Shown here piece after piece: positions 1-8,198 of a stretch of DNA of 64,000 nt. The translations under genes and the position numbers were made by a program. Position 1 is the first letter of the stretch. Every line of letters begins with the position of its first letter. The notes below the pieces were generated by a model. That model ran no database searches. It saw only the letters and a list, made by a program, of their open reading frames with translations, and was not told where the DNA came from. The stretch spans positions 14,679-78,678 of the forward strand of contig DATHAA010000076.1 in the NCBI GenBank assembly GCA_035296905.1, read 5' to 3'. This DNA is from DATEOR01 sp035296905 (GTDB lineage Bacteria; Actinomycetota; Thermoleophilia; Gaiellales; Gaiellaceae).

Positions 1-819
1 AACGAGTACGAGTTCATGGACTTCGCCGGGATCGTCCGCGGCTCGAACTCCGACTCCTCGGACCAGGTCGTCGTAGCACTGGATTGCGCGAACGAGCGGC
101 GGCTTGGCCCCGAGTCAGCGCTTCTCGACAAGGCGCAGCTCGTCGTGGACGTCGACCATCACCACGACAACACCCGCTTCGGCAAGGTGAATCTCATCGT
201 CGGCCACGCCTCGTCGACCGGCGAGATCCTCGCCGACGTCTTTCGAGAGCTCGGCGTCCGGCTCACCCCGGCGATCGCCGAGGCGCTCTACATCGCCGTC
301 GTCACCGACACCGGTCGCTTCCAGTACGCGAACACGACCGCCAAATCCCTCCGGCTCGCCGCCGAGCTCGTGGAGGCCGGAGCCGACGTCCACCGTGTCT
401 TCCAGGGCGTGTACGAGAACGTCGCCTTCGCCAAGCTGAAGCTCGTCGCGCGCGCGCTCGAAAACGCCGAAGTGTTCGAAGGAGGGCGCGTCGTTGTCTC
501 CCACCTCGAGCGCGAGGACTTCGAGCACGCGGGCGCGGAGGAGCCGTATTCCGAGGGAATCATCGACTACCTTCGGGCGGTCGAAGGCTCAGAGCTCGCA
601 GCGCTCATCCGCGAGCCGCCCACCGCGAACGGGCCGACCCACCGGATCAGCCTCCGGACGACCGAAGCAGACCTCGACGTCTCCGCGATCGCCCGCAAGA
701 GCGGAGGCGGTGGCCATCGCCAGGCGGCCGGCTTCTCCAGCGAGGCGAGCATCGAGGAGATCACCGAGTTTATCCGGCGCGAGTTTCTCGCCCAGGTGAA
801 CGGCAAAGAGCCCCGCTAG
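1..819 (+). CDS. nrnA: Bifunctional oligoribonuclease/PAP phosphatase NrnA (DHH/DHHA1 family), 5' truncated
   Basis: Cytoplasmic DHH-superfamily phosphoesterase that degrades nano-RNAs and/or dephosphorylates 3'-phosphoadenosine 5'-phosphate. The frame is open from base 1, so the start and the first catalytic aspartate motif lie outside the window; about 272 residues are visible against a usual 310-330. Seen here are the DHH metal-binding motif (VVDVDHHHDN), a central ALYIAVVTDTGRFQY segment carrying another metal-ligand aspartate, and the C-terminal DHHA1 signature GGGGHRQAAGF. It ends 16 bases before truB. In actinobacteria and firmicutes this gene often sits in the rbfA-nrnA-truB-ribF cluster, which fits the next genes. 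Confidence 0.9.
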   Translation, partial: NEYEFMDFAGIVRGSNSDSSDQVVVALDCANERRLGPESALLDKAQLVVDVDHHHDNTRFGKVNLIVGHASSTGEILADVFRELGVRLTPAIAEALYIAVVTDTGRFQYANTTAKSLRLAAELVEAGADVHRVFQGVYENVAFAKLKLVARALENAEVFEGGRVVVSHLEREDFEHAGAEEPYSEGIIDYLRAVEGSELAALIREPPTANGPTHRISLRTTEADLDVSAIARKSGGGGHRQAAGFSSEASIEEITEFIRREFLAQVNGKEPR

Positions 820-835
820 CTAGGGTTTGCGCCCC

Positions 836-1621
836 ATGCAGGGGCTCGTCCTGGTCGACAAGCCGGCCGGCCCGTCCTCGTTCGCCGTCGTCCGGCAGCT
901 GCGCTCGCGCTACGGCGTCAAGGCGGGACACGGAGGCACTCTCGATCCGCTTGCGAGCGGGCTTCTGCTCGTTCTGTTGGGCTCCGCGACGAGGCTCGCC
1001 CGCTACCTCGTCGGGCTCGACAAGCGCTACGAGACGGAGATCCGGCTCGGCCTCCGCACCTCCACCGGCGACGGCGAGGGCGAGGTCGTCGAGGAGAGTG
1101 CGGTCGCCGCGCTCGAGGAGATCGAGGCGCTCGAAGGCGAGATCGAGCTGCGCGTGCCCCAGGCTTCGGCGGTGAAGATCGAGGGGGAGCGCGCCTACAA
1201 GCTCCAGCGGCGCGGCGTCGCAGTCGAGATGCCGATCCGCCGTTCCACGATCCACGAGCTGCGCGTTGTCCGCTACGAGCCGCCGCTCGTCGAGCTCGAC
1301 CTAAAGGTGTCGAGCGGCACGTACATCCGTGCAATCGCCGACCATCTCGGCGGCCACTGCCGGACGATCAGGCGGACGGCAGTCGGCCCGTTCGGCGTCG
1401 AGGAGGCCGACGAGGAGAGCGTTCTGGCGCCGCTCGCCGCGCTCGTGTCGCTTCCCGAACAGGGCCTGGGCGAGGAAGAGGTGCTCGCGATTCGCCAGGG
1501 ACGAGCGATTCCTGGAAGCGAGAAGGGCTCGGTCGCCCTCCACTTCGACGGGCACCTCGTCGCCGTCGCGCAGGGAGACGGGCGCACGCTCAGGCCCGAG
1601 ACCGTGCTCCCGCCCGCATGA
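836..1621 (+). CDS. truB: tRNA pseudouridine(55) synthase TruB
   Basis: Isomerises U55 to pseudouridine in the T-loop of tRNAs. The catalytic aspartate lies in GGTLDPLASGLL, and the opening GLVLVDKPAGPSSF and the SGTYIRAIADHLG segment are typical of the family. At 261 residues it is a compact version. I chose ATG 836; a TTG at 827 in the same frame is possible, but a TAGGGT hexamer at 821-826 sits where a -10 box for a leaderless transcript would be. The stop overlaps the start of the next gene (ATGA), so the two are translationally coupled. Confidence 0.95.
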   Translation: MQGLVLVDKPAGPSSFAVVRQLRSRYGVKAGHGGTLDPLASGLLLVLLGSATRLARYLVGLDKRYETEIRLGLRTSTGDGEGEVVEESAVAALEEIEALEGEIELRVPQASAVKIEGERAYKLQRRGVAVEMPIRRSTIHELRVVRYEPPLVELDLKVSSGTYIRAIADHLGGHCRTIRRTAVGPFGVEEADEESVLAPLAALVSLPEQGLGEEEVLAIRQGRAIPGSEKGSVALHFDGHLVAVAQGDGRTLRPETVLPPA

Positions 1622-2853
1622 GGCTTCTCCGAGGGGCGGACTTCCGGAACCTGTGGCTCGGCGAGACCGTGTCCCTCTTCGGCGACCAGGTGACGCTCAT
1701 CGCCCTGCCGCTCGCCGCCGTGCTCGTCCTGGACGCCGACGCGGCCCAGATGGGCTACCTGACCGCGGCGGCGCTCATCCCGCACCTCCTCTTCTCGCTC
1801 CCGGCGGGCGCCTGGCTGGAACGGGTGGAGCGGAGGCGGTGGCTCATGATCGCCTCGGATATCGCGAGGGGTGGCCTTCTCGCCAGCCTCCCGGTCGCCT
1901 ACGCGCTCGACTCGCTCACGTTCGGGCAGCTGTACGCGGTCGCGTTCCTGACGGGATCGTTCGCGGTCATCTTCGACATCTCCCACATGACGCTCTACGT
2001 GGCGGTGACGAAGCGAGAGGACTACGTCGAGGCGAACTCGCTCCTGAACGGGAGCCGCGCCTTCTCGTACGTCGCCGGCCCGAGCCTTGGCGGCATCCTC
2101 GTGCAGATCCTGAGCGCGCCCGCCGCGCTGCTCCTGGACGCCTTCTCGTTCCTCGGATCGGCTCTCTTTCTCGGCCGGATTCGGGCTGCGGAGCCTCCGC
2201 TCGAGCCTGCCGAGGGAGGCATGTGGGCACAGATGAAGGAGGGGATGGGCTTCATCCTCGGGCACAACATTCTGCGTCCGTTGCTCGCCTCGGTGGCGAC
2301 ACTCAACTTCTTCAACTTCGTCTTCGCCGCGCTGTTCATCCTCTATGCGACCCGTGAGCTGCACGTGCGCTCGGGCACGCTCGGGATCGTGCTTGGCGCG
2401 GGCGCGATCGGCGGCCTGCTCGGGGCAGCCGTCACCGGGCGCCTCAGCCGTCGGTTCGGAATCGGCCCCATCTTCGTCTTCGGGATGGTGCTCTTTCCGG
2501 CACCGCTCCTTCTCGTCCCCTTGGCCGGCGGGACACAGCCCACCGTCCTCGCAATGCTCTTCACCGCCGAGTTTCTCTCTGGGCTTGGCGTCATGATCCT
2601 CGACATCAGCGCGGGAGCGATCATCACGGCCCTGACACCACACCGGCTACGGTCCCGGTCGACCGGCGCTCTGCGGTTCGTCAACTACGGCGTGCGGCCC
2701 CTCGGCGCGCTCGTGGGCGGCGCGCTCGGCGCGGCCTTCGGCCTGCGCCCGACCCTGTGGTTCGCCGCGGCTGCCGGGGTCCTCGGAGTCCTGTGGCTCG
2801 TCCCCTCGCCGGTTCCGAAGCTCCTCGAGCTTCCGGAGGAGGACCCGGCGTGA
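1618..2853 (+). CDS. Major facilitator superfamily transporter
   Basis: Integral membrane protein of 411 residues with about 12 hydrophobic segments, of the MFS drug/small-molecule exporter type (MFS_1/MFS_3). The opening MRLLRGADFRNLWLGETVSLFGDQVTLIALPLAAV is typical of actinobacterial MFS permeases: F-R-x-L-W-x-G, then a first helix with a conserved D-Q. No substrate can be read from the sequence. It is inserted between truB and ribF, overlapping truB by 4 bases (ATGA) and ribF by 4 bases (GTGA), so it is an internal operon member. Its membership of this housekeeping cluster is not conserved in distant bacteria. Confidence 0.85.
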   Translation: MRLLRGADFRNLWLGETVSLFGDQVTLIALPLAAVLVLDADAAQMGYLTAAALIPHLLFSLPAGAWLERVERRRWLMIASDIARGGLLASLPVAYALDSLTFGQLYAVAFLTGSFAVIFDISHMTLYVAVTKREDYVEANSLLNGSRAFSYVAGPSLGGILVQILSAPAALLLDAFSFLGSALFLGRIRAAEPPLEPAEGGMWAQMKEGMGFILGHNILRPLLASVATLNFFNFVFAALFILYATRELHVRSGTLGIVLGAGAIGGLLGAAVTGRLSRRFGIGPIFVFGMVLFPAPLLLVPLAGGTQPTVLAMLFTAEFLSGLGVMILDISAGAIITALTPHRLRSRSTGALRFVNYGVRPLGALVGGALGAAFGLRPTLWFAAAAGVLGVLWLVPSPVPKLLELPEEDPA

Positions 2854-3716
2854 GCGTGGTGCATTCGCCGGCCGAGCTCGAGCCGACCAGCCGCGCGGTC
2901 GCCATCGGCACCTTCGACGGCGTGCACCGCGGGCACCGGGCGGCGATCGAGGCGGCGAAGGCGGCCGGCTTCCGCTCGACGGTCGTGACCTTCGATCCGC
3001 ATCCGAGGCTGGTGCTCGGCTACGACGTCCAGCTCTTGACGACGCTACGCCGGCGTATAGAGCTGATCGAGGAGGCGGGCCCGGACGACATCCTCGTCGT
3101 CGAGTTCACCGAGGCGCTGAGCCGGCTCGAGCCGGAGGAGTTCGTGGCCCGTATCCTCGAGCCGATTGGGACGAGAGCTGTCGTCGCGGCGGAGACATTC
3201 CGCTTCGGGCGCGGGAGGAAGGGCGATGTCGAGCTCCTCCGCCGCCTCGGCCTCGACGTCATCGACGTGCCGCTCGTCGGAGGCGTGTCGTCGAGCCGAA
3301 TCCGCGAGCTCCTCGTCGAGGGGGAGATGCGGGAGGCAGCCGCGCTCCTCGGCAGGCCGCACGAGCTCGAGGGCACGGTGGTCTCGGGCGACCAGCGCGG
3401 TGGCACGCTCGGGTTTCCGACGGCGAACCTCGCCGTCGATCCCCATCTCCTCGTGCCGGCATACGGGATCTACGCGGGCGCGGCTCTCGGCGGTCGCGCG
3501 GCTATCTCGATCGGCGTCAACCCGCACTACGGCGGGAGCGAACGGCGGATCGAGGTCTTTCTCCTCGATTTCGAGGGCGATCTCTACGGCAAGGAGCTCG
3601 GAATCGAGCTCTGGGAGCGGCTTCGCGACGAGCGCGCCTTCGAGAGCGAGGAGGAGCTGATACGCCAGATCGCGCTCGACGTCGAGGCCACGCGCGCTTC
3701 GATTCGACCCAGTTAG
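2850..3716 (+). CDS. ribF: Bifunctional riboflavin kinase/FAD synthetase RibF
   Basis: Converts riboflavin to FMN and FMN to FAD in the cytoplasm. The N-terminal nucleotidyltransferase domain carries IGTFDGVHRGHR (HxGH-type) and VTFDPHPRLVLG; the C-terminal flavokinase domain carries TLGFPTANL. At 288 residues it is close to the family norm of about 300. I chose GTG 2850, which overlaps the MFS stop as GTGA and has a strong Shine-Dalgarno, GGAGGAGG, at 2835-2842 with 7-base spacing. Two further GTG codons at 2856 and 2859 are less well placed. Confidence 0.93.
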   Translation: MSVVHSPAELEPTSRAVAIGTFDGVHRGHRAAIEAAKAAGFRSTVVTFDPHPRLVLGYDVQLLTTLRRRIELIEEAGPDDILVVEFTEALSRLEPEEFVARILEPIGTRAVVAAETFRFGRGRKGDVELLRRLGLDVIDVPLVGGVSSSRIRELLVEGEMREAAALLGRPHELEGTVVSGDQRGGTLGFPTANLAVDPHLLVPAYGIYAGAALGGRAAISIGVNPHYGGSERRIEVFLLDFEGDLYGKELGIELWERLRDERAFESEEELIRQIALDVEATRASIRPS

Positions 3717-3753
3717 CGCAAGTTTTTGCCAGTTCTCGGCATCTCTCTTGGTA

Positions 3754-3981
3754 ATGAACCGGCTTCAGCTCCTCTCTTCCATCCGCTGCCTCGCCTGCGG
3801 AACGGTCTATCCGAAGCCTTCGTCGCTCGGGACCGCGGAGTCGAACCCCGGCTGTCCCCGCTGCGGCTACGTCGGCTGGGTGCCCGCCGACAAGGACGAA
3901 GACGACGAGGTCATGGGAGGGCCAGGGCTTTCCCGCTCCTTCGCGGATCTGCCGCTCCGCCGCTTCTGGCAAGCAGGCTGA
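3754..3981 (+). CDS. Small zinc-ribbon protein, function unknown
   Basis: A 75-residue protein with two CxxC knuckles (CLACGTVYPKPSS and CPRCGYVGWV) that would bind one zinc ion. This is a rubredoxin-like or zinc-ribbon fold seen in many small actinobacterial proteins of unknown function. The tail after the ribbon is acidic and then basic. ATG 3754 is used; an in-frame TTG lies 6 bases upstream. Its last 71 bases overlap the 3' end of the convergent gamma-glutamyltransferase gene. Codon use matches the neighbours. I see no catalytic motif and assign no function. Confidence 0.6.
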   Translation: MNRLQLLSSIRCLACGTVYPKPSSLGTAESNPGCPRCGYVGWVPADKDEDDEVMGGPGLSRSFADLPLRRFWQAG

Positions 3982-5317
3982 CCCCGCCGAAGTAGTGGTG
4001 GAGAGCGCTGAAGCGCCTGACGTCGTAGCCCGCCTCCTCGAGCGCGGTGAGGGCCTCCTCCTCGAAGCCGGGCTCGATTCGCACGATCTCGCCCGCAGAG
4101 TGGAGGCGCGGCCGGTCGACGGCTTCCTGGGGGGCCAGGCCTTCGTCCAGGATTCCGCTCAGGACCTGGACGAGCGCAGGGCGAAGGCGTGTCCCACCGG
4201 CGGAGCCGGCCGCGACCGCGAGCCCGTCGTCGTCGAGGACGAGCGTGGGGGACATCATGCTCTCCATCCGAGCGCCCGGCTCGAGCGGGCGCACCTGGAG
4301 GTCGACCTCGCCGAGCATGCTGTTCAGATGCACGTCCAGGCCCGGGAGGAAGTCGCCAGAGCCGAGCCCGAGGCTCGTCGTGAGCACACAGGCATTCCCG
4401 TCCCGGTCGACCACGGCCAGGTTCGTCGTGTCGCCGATCCGCTCGCCGTGGCCGCTATAGGGCGGCGCTTCGAGGACGCGCGCGAGCGTGAGTACGCGCT
4501 CGGCAGGCTTCGCCCCACGCAGCGAGGGCAGCGCCGACAGCGTCGTGACGAGCTGTGACAGTCCGCCTCGAGTGAGAACGCGGTAGCCGAGGTACTCCGT
4601 CTCGACCGGATCGAGCCAGACGGGCTCGTAGGCCGCCAGGTCTTCCATGGAGACAGGCCCCTCGCGCTCGCGCATGAGCGCGACGAGGGTCTCCGCGACC
4701 GTCCCGTCGTAGAACGTGCGCGAGCCCTCGTCCCGCAGGAGCTCGAGCGCGTTTGCGAGCCCGGGCTGCTCCAGGCGGTCGCCCGTGTGCAGAAGCTCGC
4801 CGCCCGGCGCGTAGATGTGGGCGCCCTCGTGAAGGGTCATGACCGGCGCGAGCATCGCCAGGCACTCGGCGTGCGCGTGAGGCATGTGAACGCCGGAGCG
4901 CGCGAGCTCGAGCGCGGGCTCCACGAGCCGTTCCCACGCGAGCCTCCCGTGGCTCCGCCAGAGCTCTCCGAGGCCCGCCGGCACTCCGGGCACCGCGCAG
5001 GAGGCGGTGCCGACCTGGTAGTGGACGATCTCGTTCCCGAACGGGATCCCGATATCCTCGAGCGCCGCAACGGGGCGGTCGGGGTAGCGGCGCGGGACCG
5101 TGACGAAGAAGTCGAGGAGACGCGCCTCGCCGCCCGCTCCGTCGTACCAGATCGCGTGCCCTCCGCCGGCAAGCCCCGTCATGACCGTTTCCGCCACGCA
5201 GGAGGCAAGCGAGGCCGCGACGGCCGCGTCCGCTGCGGTCCCGTCCTCCTCGAGAATGCGCAAACCCGCTTCGGCAGTGGCCGGATGGCCCGCTGCAACC
5301 CCTGGCGGCGGAAACAC
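3911..5317 (-). CDS. Gamma-glutamyltransferase family protein (Ntn hydrolase)
   Basis: GGT-family enzymes cleave or transfer gamma-glutamyl groups from glutathione and related peptides after autocatalytic cleavage at a threonine. The large-subunit part includes a G-rich segment ending in TGLAGGGHAIWYD; the processing site and nucleophile lie in GDTTNLAVVDRDGNAC; the small-subunit part includes AGSAGGTRLRPALVQVL. At 468 residues it is shorter than classical GGTs of 530-580 and shows no signal peptide from the chosen start, so a cytoplasmic role or a related acylase activity is possible. GTG 5317 was chosen because a TAGGCT box lies exactly 7 bases upstream. It is divergent from rpsO. Confidence 0.88.
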   Translation of the reverse strand: MFPPPGVAAGHPATAEAGLRILEEDGTAADAAVAASLASCVAETVMTGLAGGGHAIWYDGAGGEARLLDFFVTVPRRYPDRPVAALEDIGIPFGNEIVHYQVGTASCAVPGVPAGLGELWRSHGRLAWERLVEPALELARSGVHMPHAHAECLAMLAPVMTLHEGAHIYAPGGELLHTGDRLEQPGLANALELLRDEGSRTFYDGTVAETLVALMREREGPVSMEDLAAYEPVWLDPVETEYLGYRVLTRGGLSQLVTTLSALPSLRGAKPAERVLTLARVLEAPPYSGHGERIGDTTNLAVVDRDGNACVLTTSLGLGSGDFLPGLDVHLNSMLGEVDLQVRPLEPGARMESMMSPTLVLDDDGLAVAAGSAGGTRLRPALVQVLSGILDEGLAPQEAVDRPRLHSAGEIVRIEPGFEEEALTALEEAGYDVRRFSALHHYFGGVSLLARSGGAADPRRSGKALALP

Positions 5318-5323
5318 GTTTGC

Positions 5324-5330
5324 TAGCCTA
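5324..5330. promoter_or_regulatory. Overlapping divergent -10 elements for rpsO and the GGT gene
   Basis: On the plus strand TAGCCT (5324-5329) ends 7 bases before the rpsO ATG at 5337. On the minus strand TAGGCT (complement of 5325-5330) ends 7 bases before the GGT GTG at 5317. The two hexamers share five base pairs, and both genes would be leaderless. There is no room for a Shine-Dalgarno on either side. Seen in sequence; promoter activity is inferred. Confidence 0.6.
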
Positions 5331-5336
5331 CGGCGA

Positions 5337-5606
5337 ATGGCTCTCACCAAAGAAGCCAAGAGAGAAGTCGTCACCGGGCACGGTCGGAGCGATGCGGACA
5401 CGGGTTCGTCCCAGGTCCAGATCGCCCTCCTGTCGCGCCGAATCGACGAGCTGACCGAGCATCTCCGAACTCACGGGAAGGATCATCACTCCCGCCGCGG
5501 ACTGCTCAAGCTGGTCGGACGACGTCGGCGGCTGCTCAACTATCTGCAGAAGCGCGACTTGGAGGGCTACCGAAGCCTGATCAAGGAACTCGGACTGCGC
5601 CGCTAG
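5337..5606 (+). CDS. rpsO: 30S ribosomal protein S15
   Basis: 89 residues, the standard S15 length, binding the central domain of 16S rRNA in the small subunit. MALTKEAKREVVTGHGR, TGSSQVQIALLSRRIDELTEHLRTH and DHHSRRGLLKLVGRRRRLLNYL are the conserved S15 blocks, the last containing the rRNA-contacting H-x-S-R-R-G-L. The ATG at 5337 directly follows a -10 box without a ribosome-binding site, so the mRNA is probably leaderless. pnp follows after a structured 105-base gap, the usual rpsO-pnp order. Confidence 0.98.
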   Translation: MALTKEAKREVVTGHGRSDADTGSSQVQIALLSRRIDELTEHLRTHGKDHHSRRGLLKLVGRRRRLLNYLQKRDLEGYRSLIKELGLRR

Positions 5607-5620
5607 GCCGCAAAGAAGCC

Positions 5621-5689
5621 GGGAGGAGCCGGTGGAAGTTTGAGGGAGCCCCGCGAAGCGGTTGCCTCAAACCTCCGCCTCCACCTCCC
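5621..5689 (+). promoter_or_regulatory. Long stem-loop between rpsO and pnp (candidate pnp mRNA processing/autoregulation site)
   Basis: Two 25-base arms, 5621-5645 and 5665-5689, pair imperfectly; the inner 8 base pairs (GTTTGAGG with CCTCAAAC) and the outer 6 (GGGAGG with CCTCCC) are perfect. The loop 5646-5664 holds a further CCGC-GAA-GCGG hairpin. The pnp ribosome-binding site (GAGGAAAGAGAGG, 5691-5703) follows immediately. In Escherichia coli a long hairpin at this position is cut by RNase III and lets PNPase control its own mRNA. The same role here is an inference from position and shape. Confidence 0.6.
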
Positions 5690-5711
5690 AGAGGAAAGAG
5701 AGGCAAGACAT

Positions 5712-8198
5712 ATGAGCACCATGGTTTCCGGTAAGTCGACGGTGAACGTCACCGTCGGCCGAAACGACATGAGCTTCGAGACCGGGAAGCTCGCCAAGCA
5801 GGCCGACGGGGCGGTAGTCGTCCGGGCCGGCGACACGATGGTCCTCGCGACCGCACAGGGGCGGACGGAGGCGCGCGAAGGCGCGGACTTTTTCCCGCTC
5901 ACGGTGGACGTCGAGGAACGGATGTACGCGGCCGGGAAGATCCCCGGCGGCTTCTTCAAGCGCGAGGGACGCCCGACCGAGAAGGCGATCCTCACCGCGC
6001 GCATGATCGACCGCCCGATCCGGCCGCTGTGGCCGAAGGGCTTCACGAACGAGGTGCAGGTCATCTGCACGACGCTTTCGGCCGACCTCATCACGCCTCA
6101 CGACATCCTCGCGATCAACGGGGCCTCCGCGGCCCTAATGATCTCGCCGCTGCCCTTCATGGGGCCGGTTGGCGCCGTGCGGATCGGTCTGATCGACGAC
6201 CAGCTCGTCGTTAACCCGAGCCTCCCCGAGGTCGAAGAGGAGTCGACGATGGACCTCATCGTCGTCGGCACGAAGGACGGCCTTACGATGGTCGAGGCCG
6301 GCGCCGACGAGGTGCCCGAGGAGCTGCTCCTAGAAGCGCTCGAGCTCGCGCACGCCGAGATCAAGAAGCTCTGCGAGGCGCAGGAGGAGCTCCGGCGCGA
6401 GGTCGGCAAGCCGAAGTGGATCGACCCCGAGGTCGACGCGGAGGTGGCTGGCCACGCCGATCGCATCCGCGAGCGCATCGCCGCCGAGGGCCTCAGGGAG
6501 GCCGCCGCGGCCACCGAGGAGATCGCAGGCGAGCTCGCCTCGCCGCTCTCGATGGAATCCACTGAAGAGGACATCGTCCGCGAGATGCAAGTGCGCTCGA
6601 GCCTCGACATGCTGCTCGAGAAGCTTCGCCTCGAGGCGGCCGTCGAGTCCGTCCGCGAGCAGTACGGCGACGAGCTCCGCGCGCTGACCGAGGCCGAGCA
6701 GGACTCGAAGCAGCTCAAGTCCGCGAAGAGGCACCTGCTCTTCGACCGGATCATCGAGGAGGTTCAGCTCTCCTTCCCGGTCGGCCCTGCCACCGTCGAG
6801 GGCGAGGCCCCGGCGGTCAAGGACGGCCTCACGAAGCAGTTCGTGAAGAAGGCCGCCGAGTCCATCTACAAGCAGCTCGTCCGCGAGAAGATCGCGGTCG
6901 AGAAGCGGCGCCCGGACGGGCGCGGCACGGAGGAGATCCGGCCGATCGAGTGCGAGGTGGGAGTCTCCCCGCGTACGCACGGCTCGGCGCTCTTCACGCG
7001 CGGCCAGACCCAGATCATGACGCTCCTCACCCTTGGCACGGCCAAGGAGGGACAGCGGATCGACGATCTCTCGCTCGAGTCCGAGCGCCGCTACATGCAC
7101 CACTACAACTTCCCGCCCTACTCCGTCGGGGAGACGGGCTTCATGCGCGGCCCCAAGCGCCGCGACATCGGCCACGGCGCGCTCGCGCAGCGGGCGCTCG
7201 AGCCGATGATCCCGCAGCTCGAGGAGTTCCCGTACACGATCCGCCTCGTCTCCGAGACGCTCGAGTCGAACGGCTCGTCCTCGATGGGCTCCGTATGCGG
7301 CTCGACCCTCGCGCTGATGGACGCCGGCGTGCCGATCAAGGCACCGATCGGCGGCATCGCGATGGGTCTCGTCAAGGAGGGCGACGACTACGTCATCCTC
7401 ACCGACATCCAGGGCGCCGAGGATCACCTCGGTGACATGGACTTCAAGGTCGCCGGCTCGCGCGAGGGCATCACGGCCCTCCAGATGGACATCAAGATCA
7501 CCGGCGTCACCCAGGAGATCATGCGGAACGCCCTCGATCAGGCGAAGCGGGCCCGCGAGTTCATCCTCGACAAGATGGCCGAGGCGATCTCCGAGACTCG
7601 CACCGAGCTCTCCGAGCACGCGCCGCGGATCACGACCGTCAAGATCGACCCCGAACAGATCGGGCTCGTCATCGGCAAGGGCGGCGAGACTATCCGCTCC
7701 CTCGAGTCCGACTACGAAGTCCAGATCGACATCGAGGAGGACGGGACGATCCTCATCTACGCGGTCGACGGCCCCAAGGCCGAGGCCGCGATCGCAGCGA
7801 TCCAGGCGCTCACGAAGGAGCCCGAGGTCGGCGACGAATACACCGGCAAGGTCGTGAAGACGACCGACTTCGGTGCCTTCGTCGAGCTGAAGAAGGGCAC
7901 CGACGGCCTGCTGCACGTCTCGAATGTGGGGCCCGGCCGGGTCGCACACATCGAAGACGTGATCAGCCGCGGCGACGTCCTCGACGTCCAGGTGGCCGAG
8001 GTCGACAAGGCTCGCGGCCGGATCGGCCTCAAGCTCGTCGCGAAGCACGAGGACGGAAAGCTGATTCAGCCCGAGGAGATCATCGAGCGCGCGAAGTCGG
8101 CTCCGCCGCGCGAGCGTGAAGAGCGTCCTCGGAACGATGATCGCCGCGGCGGAAGAGACCGCGGACGCCGTGACCGCGGCCCGCGCCGCGAAAGCTAG
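5712..8198 (+). CDS. pnp: Polyribonucleotide nucleotidyltransferase (PNPase)
   Basis: 3'-5' phosphorolytic exoribonuclease of mRNA turnover. Residue order: RNase PH domain 1 (GKLAKQADGAVVVRAGDTMVLATA), an all-alpha linker, RNase PH domain 2 (RRPDGRGTEEIRPIECEVG to GSSSMGSVCGSTLALMDAGVPIKAP), a KH domain with the IGKGG loop near residue 655, and an S1 domain (GKVVKTTDFGAFVELKKGTDGLLHVS). The last 35 residues are Arg/Gly/Asp-rich, a disordered RNA-binding-type tail. At 828 residues it is slightly longer than usual because of that tail. ATG 5712 is chosen for the preceding purine-rich ribosome-binding site. Its 3' end overlaps the convergent exporter gene by 119 bases. Confidence 0.97.
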   Translation: MSTMVSGKSTVNVTVGRNDMSFETGKLAKQADGAVVVRAGDTMVLATAQGRTEAREGADFFPLTVDVEERMYAAGKIPGGFFKREGRPTEKAILTARMIDRPIRPLWPKGFTNEVQVICTTLSADLITPHDILAINGASAALMISPLPFMGPVGAVRIGLIDDQLVVNPSLPEVEEESTMDLIVVGTKDGLTMVEAGADEVPEELLLEALELAHAEIKKLCEAQEELRREVGKPKWIDPEVDAEVAGHADRIRERIAAEGLREAAAATEEIAGELASPLSMESTEEDIVREMQVRSSLDMLLEKLRLEAAVESVREQYGDELRALTEAEQDSKQLKSAKRHLLFDRIIEEVQLSFPVGPATVEGEAPAVKDGLTKQFVKKAAESIYKQLVREKIAVEKRRPDGRGTEEIRPIECEVGVSPRTHGSALFTRGQTQIMTLLTLGTAKEGQRIDDLSLESERRYMHHYNFPPYSVGETGFMRGPKRRDIGHGALAQRALEPMIPQLEEFPYTIRLVSETLESNGSSSMGSVCGSTLALMDAGVPIKAPIGGIAMGLVKEGDDYVILTDIQGAEDHLGDMDFKVAGSREGITALQMDIKITGVTQEIMRNALDQAKRAREFILDKMAEAISETRTELSEHAPRITTVKIDPEQIGLVIGKGGETIRSLESDYEVQIDIEEDGTILIYAVDGPKAEAAIAAIQALTKEPEVGDEYTGKVVKTTDFGAFVELKKGTDGLLHVSNVGPGRVAHIEDVISRGDVLDVQVAEVDKARGRIGLKLVAKHEDGKLIQPEEIIERAKSAPPREREERPRNDDRRGGRDRGRRDRGPRRES

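Noticed and set aside
4047..4460. Long plus-strand open frames opposite the gamma-glutamyltransferase gene
   Set aside because: They are antisense frames of a well-supported gene in very GC-rich DNA, with Arg/Ser/Pro-rich translations and no family motifs.
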